Part shown: positions 25,324-34,693 of the stretch, piece after piece
Layout: each line of letters begins with the position of its first letter
Numbering within the stretch: the stretch's first letter is position 1
From: Butyrivibrio sp. FCS014
Lineage (GTDB): Bacteria; Bacillota; Clostridia; Lachnospirales; Lachnospiraceae
Direction of reading: 5' to 3'
Length of the DNA stretch: 64,000 nucleotides
NCBI RefSeq assembly: GCF_000526935.1
Contig: NZ_JAHA01000019.1
Span: 682,001-746,000, forward strand
Made by a program: the position numbers and the translations under genes
Notes under the pieces: model-generated
What the model was told of the DNA's origin: nothing
Databases searched by the model: none
What the model saw: only the letters and a program-made list of their open reading frames with translations

Positions 25324-26619
25324 ATGGTAAAGGCTGTTGTAGGCGCTAACTGGGGTGACGAGGGAAAAGGTAAGATCACCGACACACTTGCGGATCAGGC
25401 TGATGTGGTAATCCGTTTTCAGGGCGGAGCCAATGCAGGACACACTATTGTAAACGATTATGGCAAGTTCGCACTTCACACTATGCCATCGGGAGTTTTC
25501 CATCAGAATATTATGAACATCATCGGAAACGGTGTTGCGTTCGATATAACCAAATTCATGAACGAGCTTAAGGAGATTGAGGAAAAGGGAGTTCCCGCAC
25601 CTCAGATCATGATCTCCGACAGGGTTCAGGTAATGATGCCCTATCACGTTCTGTTCGATACCCTTGAGGAGGCAAGACTTGCAGGCAAGTCCTTCGGTTC
25701 CACCAAGTCAGGTATCGCACCTTTCTATTCAGACAAGTTTGCCAAGATCGGCTGGCAGATCAACGAGTTCTTCCAGGATGACGAGGTCATCAAGGAGAAG
25801 ATTGCCCGCATAGCTGAGATCAAGGATGTGATCCTAGTTAATCTCTACCATGCAGACCCAATTGATCAGGAAGCTCTTTTCAATCAGATCGTTGACTGGA
25901 GAGAACAGGTTAAAGACTATATTGGCAACGTTTCACTTTATCTTGAGGAGGCCATCAAGGAAGGCAAGACCATTCTTCTTGAGGGTCAGCTCGGAACCAT
26001 GAAGGATCCCGACCACGGTATCTATCCCATGGTTACATCTTCCTCACCTCTGGCAGCTTACGGAGCCATCGGTGCAGGAATCCCGCCTTACGAGATCAAG
26101 CAGATCGTTACCGTATCAAAGGCTTATTCTTCAGCAGTAGGCGCAGGTGCTTTTGTTTCGGAACTCTTCGGAGATGAAGCTGAGGAACTCAGACGCCGCG
26201 GCGGAGACGGCGGTGAGTACGGCGCAACAACCGGAAGACCCAGACGTGTCGGCTGGTATGACTGCGTAGCCAGCAAGTACGGCTGCAGACTCCAGGGAAC
26301 AACAGATGTAGCCTTCACCGTTCTTGACGTTCTGGGCTATCTTGATGAAATCCCGGTTTGCGTAGGCTATGACATTGACGGACAGGTTACTACAGAGTTC
26401 CCCGTAACCCACCTTCTTGATAAGGCTAAGCCCGTATATAAGACTCTTCCCGGATGGAAATGCGAGATCCGTGGCATCAAGAACTACGAAGATCTTCCCG
26501 AGAACTGCAGAAACTACATTGAGTTCATCGAAGAGCAGATTGGATATCCCATTACAATGGTCAGCAACGGCCCTGCAAGAACCGATATCATCTACAGAAA
26601 GAGCAAGCTCAGTAAATAA
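25324..26619 (+). CDS. purA: adenylosuccinate synthetase
   Basis: A 431-residue enzyme that joins IMP and aspartate, using GTP, in the first step from IMP to AMP. The N-terminal GTP loop reads WGDEGKGK and is followed by QGGANAGHTI. TGRPRRVGWYD and the C-terminal NKxD-like region are typical. The frame is open to a GTG at 25270, but AGGAGG (25313-25318) lies five bases before the ATG at 25324, and residue 1 there matches the usual N-terminus. It stands alone with its own promoter and terminator. Confidence 0.96.
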   Translation: MVKAVVGANWGDEGKGKITDTLADQADVVIRFQGGANAGHTIVNDYGKFALHTMPSGVFHQNIMNIIGNGVAFDITKFMNELKEIEEKGVPAPQIMISDRVQVMMPYHVLFDTLEEARLAGKSFGSTKSGIAPFYSDKFAKIGWQINEFFQDDEVIKEKIARIAEIKDVILVNLYHADPIDQEALFNQIVDWREQVKDYIGNVSLYLEEAIKEGKTILLEGQLGTMKDPDHGIYPMVTSSSPLAAYGAIGAGIPPYEIKQIVTVSKAYSSAVGAGAFVSELFGDEAEELRRRGGDGGEYGATTGRPRRVGWYDCVASKYGCRLQGTTDVAFTVLDVLGYLDEIPVCVGYDIDGQVTTEFPVTHLLDKAKPVYKTLPGWKCEIRGIKNYEDLPENCRNYIEFIEEQIGYPITMVSNGPARTDIIYRKSKLSK

Positions 26620-26627
26620 GGTTTTAT

Positions 26628-26658
26628 AAGCGGAGGTCCAAAAGGCTTCCGCTTTTTT
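26628..26658 (+). terminator. intrinsic terminator after purA
   Basis: AAGCGGAG pairs with TTCCGCTT around a short loop and is followed by a run of T. It lies 8 bases after the purA stop. Confidence 0.85.
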
Positions 26659-26679
26659 GTTTTTACGAAAGGAAACGCT

Positions 26680-27099
26680 ATGACAAACCCAAATAATCCG
26701 GAAGAAAAATACGCCCATCTTATAAAGGCATTTTTAAATATGATGGTCACAGGACAGGTGAGCGTCAACTTCCTCAATGCCGGTAAGCTCAAAAGAGAAA
26801 TGGCATCTTCCATCGCAGCCTTCAAAGACGAGGATCTGGACGGCTTTGCACAGTTCTTTGTGGACTCCAGCCTCCACTCTTCCGCTTACCGCACCACCTT
26901 TTTCGGAACCGTCCCCATGAGCGACGGCGGCGCTGCCACCAAGCTTGCGGAGGATATCGATGAGATCACCGGAAAGATAGCCGGAAGATTCGGACTTGCC
27001 GATGAAGCCCGTCCTCTTCGCACAGCTCTTTTTAAAGCCTACCTTAATGAGGTAAAGGACGGATACAGACTTCTTGAGGAGTTAAACATCACACCATGA
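26680..27099 (+). CDS. small protein of unknown function coupled to the GTPase-NYN fusion
   Basis: A 139-residue soluble, mostly helical protein with AAAGGA before its ATG. It has no cysteine cluster, signal peptide or membrane segment. Notable stretches are KAFLNMMVTGQVSVNFLNAG near the N-terminus and EDIDEITGKIAGRFGLADEA in the middle. Its stop codon overlaps the next gene's start (ATGA at 27096-27099), so the two proteins are translationally coupled and probably act together. I do not recognise the family; a ribosome-related role is inferred only from the neighbour. Confidence 0.72.
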   Translation: MTNPNNPEEKYAHLIKAFLNMMVTGQVSVNFLNAGKLKREMASSIAAFKDEDLDGFAQFFVDSSLHSSAYRTTFFGTVPMSDGGAATKLAEDIDEITGKIAGRFGLADEARPLRTALFKAYLNEVKDGYRLLEELNITP

Positions 27100-29798
27100 A
27101 AAAGCACCTTACCCTGGGCATCCTTGCCCACGTTGATGCCGGAAAGACCACCCTCTCCGAGGGCCTTCTCTACCTTTCCGGAGCCATAAGAAATATAGGA
27201 AGGGTCGACCACAAGGACACCTTCCTTGATACCTATGAACTTGAAAGAGCCCGCGGGATAACCATTTTTTCCAAGCAGGCTCTCTTTGAATACGAAGATT
27301 CTTCCTTCACTCTTCTTGACACTCCGGGCCATGCGGATTTCTCCCCGGAGATGGAGCGCACACTTCAGGTCCTTGATATGGCGGTTCTGCTTATCAGTGC
27401 CCCCGACGGCGTCACCAGCCAGGTAAAGCTCCTCTGGAAGCTCCTTGATCACTACCGGGTTCCTGTGATGATCTTCGTCAACAAAATGGACCAGGTTGAG
27501 GATTCACCTGAGCACACCAAAGAAGCTATTCTCGCCTCTTTAAAAGAGAATCTCTCCTCCCACGTAGTTTCTTTTGACAAGGAGTTTGATGATAGCGACT
27601 TTCAGGAAGAACTGGCGGTATGCAACGACGAGCTCTTAGAGGGCTATCTCGAGGGAAAAGAGATATCTAAAGAAACCGCAAGAATGCTGATAAAAGAAAG
27701 GGAATGCTTCCCGTGTCTTTTCGGCTCCGCCCTTAAGATGGAGGGTGTAAAAGAGCTCCTTGATACCATATCCGAGTATTCCGAGGGCTACCGTGCCGAT
27801 GAAAATGAAGGTTTTGGCGGCAGAGTGTTTAAGATAAGCCGCGACGCAAGCGGCACCAGACTTACCCATCTTAAGATAACTTCAGGCTCTCTTAAGATCA
27901 GAGATATTGTGCAGGATGAAAAGATTGACCAGATAAGGCTCTACTCCGGTGACAAATTCACTCCCGTGCAGGAAGCTACAGCAGGCATGATCTGCGCTGT
28001 TACGGGGCTTTCCGGCACAAGAGCCGGTGAAGGCCTCGGAGTCCTTAAGGGAAGCAGTGTCAGCGAAGTCCTCCAGCCCATACTCTCTTCAACCCTGATA
28101 CTTCCGGAGGAAGCGGATATCACCGTTGTCTTCAGGCAGCTTCAGCTTCTTCAGGAAGAGGAACCCATGCTCCTGGTTTCCAAAAATGAAGCCACAGGCG
28201 AGCTGGAAGTCCAGGTTATGGGGGAAGTACAGAAAGAGATACTGAAACACCTGATAAAGAGCCGCTTTGACCTGGATGTCAAATTCGGCCCGGGCCGCAT
28301 TGTATATAAGGAAACAATCGCTTCCCCCGCCGAGGGTGTCGGACACTACGAGCCCCTTCGTCACTACGCGGAGGTTCACCTTCTCTTAGAGCCCGCGGAG
28401 CCGGGAAGCGGCATTACTGTAGAAACTTCCTGCAGCACCGATGAGCTTGCCCTCAACTGGCAGAGGCTCATCATGACTCATGTCATGGAAAAGAAACATC
28501 TCGGAGTCCTCACGGGTTCTGAGATAACAGATATAAAGATCACTCTCCTTACAGGAAGAGCCCACGAGAAACACACAGAGGGCGGAGATTTCAGACAGGC
28601 CACCTATCGCGCCATCAGGCAGGGCCTTATGATGGCCGACAGTGTTCTTTTGGAGCCAATGTATGACCTCAGGATAGAAGCCCCTCAGGAGTTTGTGGGA
28701 AGGGCTCTTACAGACCTTCAGCGGATGAACGGCAAAGTGGACCCTCCTGAAATTGAAGGCAATAAATCTGTGATCACCGGATCCGTGCCCGCAGCCTGCC
28801 TTGGAGACTACGCAGTGGAACTGTCCGGCTATACCCACGGCGAGGGAAAGCTTTTCGTGACTTTAAGCGGCTATGCCCCCTGTCACAACAGCGAGGAGAT
28901 CATCGAGAGCATCGGCTACGATCCCACTCTTGATGTGGCCAATTCCCCGGATTCCGTCTTCTGTTCCCACGGCGCAGGAACCGTGATTCCCTGGAATCAG
29001 GTCAGAGAACACATGCATGTGGATTCCGGATGGGATGCCAAGACCGGCACCATCGTTACCGATCTTACCGACAACATCGATATGGAGGCCCTCAGGGAGC
29101 TGCAAAACAGACTTAAACGCAAGAAAGAACCTGAGCGCTCCTTTGCAGATGTGGAGAGAGATCTTCGCATGACTGAGAATGAACTTAAGGACATCTTCGA
29201 GCGCACCTACGGGACCATAAAGCCCAGATATGTAGCAAGCTCTGAGACCTTTGACAGCTCTTTTGCCGAGGAAAAGGAGGCCCGAAGGGACCTTGCAGTT
29301 GAAGAACAAAAGCGGGCAAAGTACGAGAACACCAGAACTGTGGCCGACACCGATGCCATGAAGGAGTATCTGCTTGTGGACGGCTACAATGTTATCTATG
29401 CGTCAAAAGAGCTCTCAGATCTGGCCGCAAGAGATCTTAAGGCCGCCAGGGACTCTCTCATTGATACCCTGTGCAATTTCCAGGGATTCAGAAAAGAGAC
29501 CGTTATCCTTGTATTTGATGCATACAGAGTTCCCGGGGGAAAAGAGCATCTGGATAACATTAACGGATTATCGGTTATATATACCAGGGAAGCAGAAACC
29601 GCCGATCAGTATATTGAGAAGGCCGCCCATGAAATGTCCAAAAAGTACAAAGTAACCGTTGCCACCTCCGATGCCATAGAGCAGGTGATCGTCCTTAGCA
29701 GCGGTGCCTTAAGACTCTCCGCAAGAGATCTGTGGGATGAGATCAGGCGTACGGATGAACTGATACGCGAGAAAATTAGCCGGAATAAGCTAAAATAA
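27096..29798 (+). CDS. EF-G/TetM-like ribosomal GTPase fused to a C-terminal YacP/NYN (Rae1-like) nuclease domain
   Basis: A 900-residue protein. Residues 1-~650 have the full domain order of translation GTPases of the tetracycline ribosomal-protection group: G1 AHVDAGKTT, G2 RGITIFSKQ, G3 DTPGHADF, G4 NKMD, then elongation-factor domains II-V. A linker rich in charged residues follows (~650-754). From residue 755 a YacP/NYN domain begins (YLLVDGYNVIYAS, VFDAYRVPGG, ETADQYIEK, VATSDAIEQ), with the conserved acidic residues of the family. In Bacillus the YacP homologue Rae1 cuts mRNA in the ribosomal A site (family knowledge). A ribosome-directed role for this fusion is an inference; it should not be read as proof of tetracycline resistance. 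Its ATG overlaps the upstream stop. Confidence 0.88.
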   Translation: MKKHLTLGILAHVDAGKTTLSEGLLYLSGAIRNIGRVDHKDTFLDTYELERARGITIFSKQALFEYEDSSFTLLDTPGHADFSPEMERTLQVLDMAVLLISAPDGVTSQVKLLWKLLDHYRVPVMIFVNKMDQVEDSPEHTKEAILASLKENLSSHVVSFDKEFDDSDFQEELAVCNDELLEGYLEGKEISKETARMLIKERECFPCLFGSALKMEGVKELLDTISEYSEGYRADENEGFGGRVFKISRDASGTRLTHLKITSGSLKIRDIVQDEKIDQIRLYSGDKFTPVQEATAGMICAVTGLSGTRAGEGLGVLKGSSVSEVLQPILSSTLILPEEADITVVFRQLQLLQEEEPMLLVSKNEATGELEVQVMGEVQKEILKHLIKSRFDLDVKFGPGRIVYKETIASPAEGVGHYEPLRHYAEVHLLLEPAEPGSGITVETSCSTDELALNWQRLIMTHVMEKKHLGVLTGSEITDIKITLLTGRAHEKHTEGGDFRQATYRAIRQGLMMADSVLLEPMYDLRIEAPQEFVGRALTDLQRMNGKVDPPEIEGNKSVITGSVPAACLGDYAVELSGYTHGEGKLFVTLSGYAPCHNSEEIIESIGYDPTLDVANSPDSVFCSHGAGTVIPWNQVREHMHVDSGWDAKTGTIVTDLTDNIDMEALRELQNRLKRKKEPERSFADVERDLRMTENELKDIFERTYGTIKPRYVASSETFDSSFAEEKEARRDLAVEEQKRAKYENTRTVADTDAMKEYLLVDGYNVIYASKELSDLAARDLKAARDSLIDTLCNFQGFRKETVILVFDAYRVPGGKEHLDNINGLSVIYTREAETADQYIEKAAHEMSKKYKVTVATSDAIEQVIVLSSGALRLSARDLWDEIRRTDELIREKISRNKLK

Positions 29799-29842
29799 TT
29801 GTCAGTCTATTCATAAAATATTCATTAAATTTCGACAACATT

Positions 29843-29869
29843 TAAACTATTTCCAAAAAAAGACGATAA
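29843..29869 (+). promoter_or_regulatory. sigma-28 (SigD/FliA)-like promoter of a chemoreceptor gene
   Basis: TAAA (29843-29846), exactly 15 bases, then GACGATAA (29862-29869), matching the motility sigma factor consensus TAAA-N15-GCCGATAA at all but one position. It lies 38 bases upstream of the ATG at 29907. Confidence 0.75.
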
Positions 29870-29906
29870 AATTATAGTGTAGATTCGCTTTTAAGGAGGT
29901 AGTCAA

Positions 29907-31673
29907 ATGAAGCAAAAAAACAATGGTTTTAAAGTCCCGTTGGGTCTTCTTCTCATCGGCGTTTCAGGAGTGCTGGTTCTTGCTCTTATCATTAGCATAC
30001 TCATAAACAGCAGCAAAATGAAACAGATAGAGAAAAACAACTCTGAGCTTTATTATGACATGCTGTACACTATCAGTTCCACTCTGATCAATGCAGACAG
30101 GGATCTTTATCAGGCTCAGTCGGCCGCCCTCCATATAAACGCATATTCACAGTATATGCCCCAGGAACAGATACAGCAGCAGATCAAAGATTACAATGAG
30201 AACTGCCAGCAGGCTTACGACAGAGTTGTTCAGGCCGCCGCTCTGGCTCAGACCGACCCCGATCTGTATACGGAGCACACAACTTCTGACGGAAGAACTT
30301 TCTCACAGGTTTATCCTTCTTTCGATGCACAGTACAAAAAGTGGAAATCTCTTTATAATGTAGAGACCAACGAAGGCGACATTGAGACCTTCGATATGGA
30401 ATTTGCCACAACCAGAGACTACATCAGTGACATGACTGATATCGTTGAAGACTGGGCAAATCATGAGAAAGTCGAAAATGAGGCTGCTACCAGCAGAGGT
30501 ATTGTAGTAAACATAATCATCTTTATGATTGTTGCCGTTATTCTTCTTATCGCCACCATCTTTATCATCATGGCTATCACCAGGACCCTCAAGAAGATGG
30601 GCGCAGATGTTAAAAGAATTTCGGAAGGTGACTTTGTTACCAAGATCACTACAGACAGCTTTATTGTAGAGTTCAATGCAATCCTTCAGGGCCTTGAATC
30701 TATGAGACATGAGCTTCGTAATGCCCTTGTAAAGGTCATCGACCACGCCGATACCGTTAACACAAAGGCCGAGCTTGCAAAAGACAGCATCACAAGTTCC
30801 CAGAAGACAACAACCGATATCAGCTCCGCTGTTAACGACCTTGCAACAGGCGCAACAGCAATGGCTGAAGATGTACAGAGCACCTCTTCCATCACGGTTA
30901 GCATGGGATCTTCCGTAGATAACGTTCTTGATTCAGCCAATTCCAATCTGGAAAGAGGACGTCAGGTTTACGAGGAATCCACTAAAGTTAAGGATCAGCT
31001 TGAACAGATCAAAGAACAGGATCAGAAGAACGACGAGATGGCTACTCAGGTTGCAGACTCCGTAAATGAGACAGCAAACGTAGTTGCTCAGATCACAACA
31101 GCAGCCGAGTCCATCATCTCCATTGCAAGCCAGACAAACCTCCTTGCTCTCAACGCTTCCATCGAGGCTGCAAGAGCAGGTGAAGCAGGTAAGGGATTTG
31201 CGGTAGTTGCCGACAATATCAAGGATCTGGCAGGTGACACCAACAGTCTTGCTGGCGAGATCACCAACATGCTTTCAACCATCACAGATTACTCCAATAA
31301 GAATAAAGAACTTACTGAGGCAATCAAGGGCGCCATCACCAATGAGACCACTGCTCTTGAGGAGATGAGCGAATCCTTCGATCAGATGCTTCAGCTCCTT
31401 AAGGAAACCGAGGAAGGCAACAAGCAGATTGTAGAACTGGTAGAGACCATGAACTCCGACAAGGAGAACATCCTGAATTCCGTAGAGTCCCTGTCCAGTA
31501 TCTCGGAAGAGAACGCAGCTTCCACTCAGGAAACAAGTGCTTCTCTCATGCAGCTTGATACCAACATGGAATCTGTTGTTGAGCAGGCTCAGGATCTTCA
31601 GAAGATTGCCGAAGAGCTCACAGCTAACGTTAAGTACTTCAAGGTTGAGCTTCCTTCAGACGGACAACAGTAA
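29907..31673 (+). CDS. methyl-accepting chemotaxis protein
   Basis: A 588-residue chemoreceptor with AAGGAGGT seven bases before its ATG. It has a membrane helix near residues 11-31, a ~155-residue helical extracellular sensor (rich in Tyr and Gln: [19 protein letters not shown]), and a second helix near 195-222. HAMP ([16 protein letters not shown]) and the signalling domain follow, with hairpin [20 protein letters not shown] near residue 417. It ends [10 protein letters not shown] with no obvious CheR-tethering pentapeptide. The upstream sigma-28-like promoter ties it to the flagellar regulon. Confidence 0.93.
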   Translation: MKQKNNGFKVPLGLLLIGVSGVLVLALIISILINSSKMKQIEKNNSELYYDMLYTISSTLINADRDLYQAQSAALHINAYSQYMPQEQIQQQIKDYNENCQQAYDRVVQAAALAQTDPDLYTEHTTSDGRTFSQVYPSFDAQYKKWKSLYNVETNEGDIETFDMEFATTRDYISDMTDIVEDWANHEKVENEAATSRGIVVNIIIFMIVAVILLIATIFIIMAITRTLKKMGADVKRISEGDFVTKITTDSFIVEFNAILQGLESMRHELRNALVKVIDHADTVNTKAELAKDSITSSQKTTTDISSAVNDLATGATAMAEDVQSTSSITVSMGSSVDNVLDSANSNLERGRQVYEESTKVKDQLEQIKEQDQKNDEMATQVADSVNETANVVAQITTAAESIISIASQTNLLALNASIEAARAGEAGKGFAVVADNIKDLAGDTNSLAGEITNMLSTITDYSNKNKELTEAIKGAITNETTALEEMSESFDQMLQLLKETEEGNKQIVELVETMNSDKENILNSVESLSSISEENAASTQETSASLMQLDTNMESVVEQAQDLQKIAEELTANVKYFKVELPSDGQQ

Positions 31674-31703
31674 TTTACTAAGACTCCTCTTTTAATGAAT
31701 ACC

Positions 31704-31746
31704 AAAAGACCCCGGTCAGCTTTATCAGAAAGTTGACCGGGGTCTT
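31704..31746. terminator. bidirectional intrinsic terminator
   Basis: Arms AAGACCCCGGTCA and TGACCGGGGTCTT are a perfect 13-base stem between the convergent chemoreceptor (plus) and DUF1858 gene (minus). Confidence 0.88.
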
Positions 31747-31780
31747 AAGTTTTGCCTTTGTTTAAATCTCTGAGTTCCTA

Positions 31781-32068
31781 TCAGGCATTGTGCTCCATAA
31801 GGTAATCATTCAGAGCATCGGTGATCTCTTCACCGTCGATACCATGAACCGCACATGCCTCAGCCAGTGACTCCATCTGGGATGCGGGGCAATGGATACA
31901 ACCCATTCCGCACTCCATAAGGAACTGTGCTGCAAGGGGGTGCTTGGTAATGATATCTCCAACCAGCATGCTGGGATCTATAAGCGCTTTTGCTTCTTCA
32001 GCCATGTTACTATCCTCTCTTTCCTTATCACTTCCAAAGAATAAATCTTTTAATCCTTCTAAGCTCAT
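31781..32068 (-). CDS. DUF1858-type small redox-disulfide protein
   Basis: A protein of up to 95 residues. The C-terminal ~70 residues are a DUF1858 (ScdA N-terminal-like) domain: LIDPSMLVGDIITKHP, then the cysteine motif MGCIHCPAS. Such domains occur alone or attached to hybrid-cluster and iron-sulfur repair proteins (family knowledge). Two starts are possible: the ATG at 32068 (GAGG nine bases upstream) and an internal ATG at 32005 that has a better site (GAGAGGA, seven bases) and begins right before the domain. It lies upstream of nothing obvious; leuS precedes it by about 50 bases on the same strand, so read-through from leuS is possible. Confidence 0.8.
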   Translation of the reverse strand: MSLEGLKDLFFGSDKEREDSNMAEEAKALIDPSMLVGDIITKHPLAAQFLMECGMGCIHCPASQMESLAEACAVHGIDGEEITDALNDYLMEHNA

Positions 32069-32119
32069 AGTTTGAACCTCATAAATAGATTGTGCAAAAT
32101 CATTCTATACCTCTTTTAA

Positions 32120-34549
32120 TTATTTTGCAACTATGTTCACAATCCTTCCGGGAACATAGATCTCTTTTACAATGGTCTTACCCTCAAGCTTGTCAGCGAT
32201 AAGTTCCTTACCCTTGGCAATAACTTCTTCCTTGGGATCTTCCTTGCCGATATTGAGTGTTGCCTTAACCTTACCGTTGATCTGAACAGCGATCTCAATG
32301 GTATCCTCTACGCACTTTGCTTCATCGTATGAAGGCCATGACTCAAAAGCAATTGTGTCATTGTGTCCAAGGAGCTGCCAGATTTCCTCGCCTACGTGAG
32401 GGCAGATGCAGGAGAACATCTTGATAAAGTTCTCAGCATACTCTCTGGGGCAGGTTCCCTCTTTATAAACAGCATTTACGAAGATCATCATCTGAGCGAT
32501 GGCTGTGTTGAAGCCAAGTGCCTCGAAATCAGATGTAACCTTCTTGACTGTCTGATGATAAACTTTCTCAAGAGCAGCGTTGTCACCATCTGTGATGTTT
32601 GCGGGCTCTGTGAAGAATGTATATACGCGGTTGATGAACTTCCTTGCACCTGTAACAGCTGCTGCATTCCAGGGCTTTGATACTTCCAAAGGTCCCATGA
32701 ACATCTCATAGAGACGAAGTGTATCTGCACCGTACTCTTTGACGATATCGCTGGGGTTAACTACGAATTCAGGGAAACGCTTACCCATCTTGATACCGTT
32801 CTCGCCAAGGATCATACCCTGGTGAACAAGCTTCTTGAAGGGCTCCTTAACAGGTGAAAGACCCTGGTTGTAAAGGAAGCGGTTCCAGATCCTTGAATAG
32901 ATAAGGTGACCTACAGCATGCTCAGGTCCGCCGATGTAAAGGTCAACAGGCATCCAGTGCTTTAAAAGCTCCTGATTTGCAAATTCCTTGTCATTGTCAG
33001 GATCGATATATCTAAGGAAGTACCAGGATGAGCCTGCACTTCCGGGCATTGTTGAAGTCTCTCTTGTGCCCTTAAGTCCGTTCTTGTCATAAGCCTTCCA
33101 CTCTGTTGCGTTCTCAAGAGGTGCCTTGCCGCCGTGACCCTTGTAGTCCTCAAGCTCGGGAAGAATTACAGGGAGCTCTGAATCATCAAGGAATACGATA
33201 CTTCCGTCTTCCTTGTATACGCAGGGAACGGGCTCGCCCCAGTAACGCTGTCTTGCAAAGATCCACTCACGGAAGTGATAGTTGACCTTCTCTCTTGCAA
33301 CGCCCATATCTACAAGCTTCTTAGTGATGGCTTTCTTGGCCTCTTCTACTGTAAGGCCTGTAAACTCCTCAGAATTCTCAAGGATGCATCCCTTTCCAAG
33401 GTAGTCCTGCTTCTCAAAAGCATGTCCGGTAATATCCACTGTTCCCTCGGCATTGTTGATAACCTGGATAAGAGGAAGCTTATGAACCTCCGCATACTCA
33501 AAGTCTCTCTGATCATGAGCAGGTACAGCCATTACCGCGCCGGTACCGTAGCTTGCAAGAACGAAGTCGCCGATAAACAGAGGCACTTCCTTGCCGTTTA
33601 CAGGGTTGATAGCATAGATTCCCTTAAGAGGGCATCCTGACTTGGTCTTGTTAAGATCTGTACGATCAAGATCATTCTTCTTGCTGGTCTCATCTATATA
33701 TGCCTGAACCTCTTCAGGATTCTCTACTCTGTCCATAAGGCCCTTAACGATTTCTCCGTCGGGGGCAAGTACCATGAAGGTGATACCGTAGATGGTCTCG
33801 ATACAGGTTGTGAAGATTGAGAAATCTCCGCCGCCTACAATCTTGAAATCAACCTCTACACCTGTTGACTTACCGATCCAGTTGCGCTGGATCTCCTTGG
33901 TGGACTCAGGCCAATCGATCTCATTGAGGCCGTCAAGAAGCTCCTCAGCAAAGGCCTGCTGGTCGATAACCCACTGCTTCATCATCTTCTTTACAACAGG
34001 GTATCCGCCACGCTCTGACTTTCCGTCGATGACCTCATCGTTGGAAAGAACGGTTCCAAGCTCCTCACACCAGTTAACAGGCATATCGATATGCTTGGCA
34101 TAGCCTGCCTCGTAGAGTTTCTTGAATATCCACTGTGTCCACTTGTAGAACTTGGGATCACTTGTTGCGATCATCTTGGACCAGTCATAGTCAAAGCCAA
34201 GCTCACGAAGCTGTCCTGAGAATGTCTCTATATTTTTTTCTGTAAATCCTGCAGGATGATTGCCTGTTGTTACAGCATACTGCTCTGCAGGAAGGCCAAA
34301 AGAGTCATAGCCCATCGGATGCAGTACGTTATATCCCTGCATACGCTTCATACGGGACATAATGTCTGTAGCAGTATATCCTTCAGGATGTCCTGCGTGA
34401 AGGCCTACTCCTGAGGGGTAAGGGAACATATCCAGTGCATAATACTTGGGCTTGGAAAAATCCCATACATCTGTCTTAAATGTCTCATGGGCTGCCCAGT
34501 ACTCCTGCCACTTTTTCTCAACTGCGTGATGGTTATAAATCTCTGCCAT
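32120..34549 (-). CDS. leuS: leucyl-tRNA synthetase
   Basis: An 809-residue class I aminoacyl-tRNA synthetase that charges tRNA-Leu. The start is the ATG at 34549 (AAAGGA eight bases upstream); the frame is open to 34642. The HIGH-type motif reads HAGHPEGYT near residue 50. The CP1 editing domain is present (TETSTMPGSAGSSWYFLRY precedes the second half of the active site). The KMSKS loop is altered to KMGKR within GENGIKMGKRFPEFV, with the essential lysines kept. No T-box leader was seen; a terminator of the upstream operon lies 57 bases before the start. Confidence 0.96.
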   Translation of the reverse strand: MAEIYNHHAVEKKWQEYWAAHETFKTDVWDFSKPKYYALDMFPYPSGVGLHAGHPEGYTATDIMSRMKRMQGYNVLHPMGYDSFGLPAEQYAVTTGNHPAGFTEKNIETFSGQLRELGFDYDWSKMIATSDPKFYKWTQWIFKKLYEAGYAKHIDMPVNWCEELGTVLSNDEVIDGKSERGGYPVVKKMMKQWVIDQQAFAEELLDGLNEIDWPESTKEIQRNWIGKSTGVEVDFKIVGGGDFSIFTTCIETIYGITFMVLAPDGEIVKGLMDRVENPEEVQAYIDETSKKNDLDRTDLNKTKSGCPLKGIYAINPVNGKEVPLFIGDFVLASYGTGAVMAVPAHDQRDFEYAEVHKLPLIQVINNAEGTVDITGHAFEKQDYLGKGCILENSEEFTGLTVEEAKKAITKKLVDMGVAREKVNYHFREWIFARQRYWGEPVPCVYKEDGSIVFLDDSELPVILPELEDYKGHGGKAPLENATEWKAYDKNGLKGTRETSTMPGSAGSSWYFLRYIDPDNDKEFANQELLKHWMPVDLYIGGPEHAVGHLIYSRIWNRFLYNQGLSPVKEPFKKLVHQGMILGENGIKMGKRFPEFVVNPSDIVKEYGADTLRLYEMFMGPLEVSKPWNAAAVTGARKFINRVYTFFTEPANITDGDNAALEKVYHQTVKKVTSDFEALGFNTAIAQMMIFVNAVYKEGTCPREYAENFIKMFSCICPHVGEEIWQLLGHNDTIAFESWPSYDEAKCVEDTIEIAVQINGKVKATLNIGKEDPKEEVIAKGKELIADKLEGKTIVKEIYVPGRIVNIVAK

Positions 34550-34605
34550 ATAACTTTTCCTTCTTTCCGATACAAATGTATATATACTACAGAATTTTAC
34601 CACAT

Positions 34606-34645
34606 GGAAAAGGGATGTCAAACCCTTACCGGAGTTTAACATCCC
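34606..34645 (-). terminator. intrinsic terminator after the membrane-protein operon
   Basis: On the minus strand GGGATGT-A-AAAC pairs with GTTT-G-ACATCCC and is followed by TTTTCC. It separates the operon 34694-36864 from leuS. Confidence 0.75.
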
Positions 34646-34693
34646 ATTTATTCTGTCTGCAGCTCTAAGATATGTATACTGTCATTGCCTGGC

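Noticed and set aside
27096..29798. Tetracycline-resistance gene
   Set aside because: The GTPase motifs are shared by many EF-G paralogues, and the C-terminal NYN nuclease domain and coupled small gene argue for a chromosomal ribosome-related role.
34550..34693. T-box leader for leuS
   Set aside because: The region is too short, lacks the T-box core sequence, and its hairpin is the terminator of the upstream operon.
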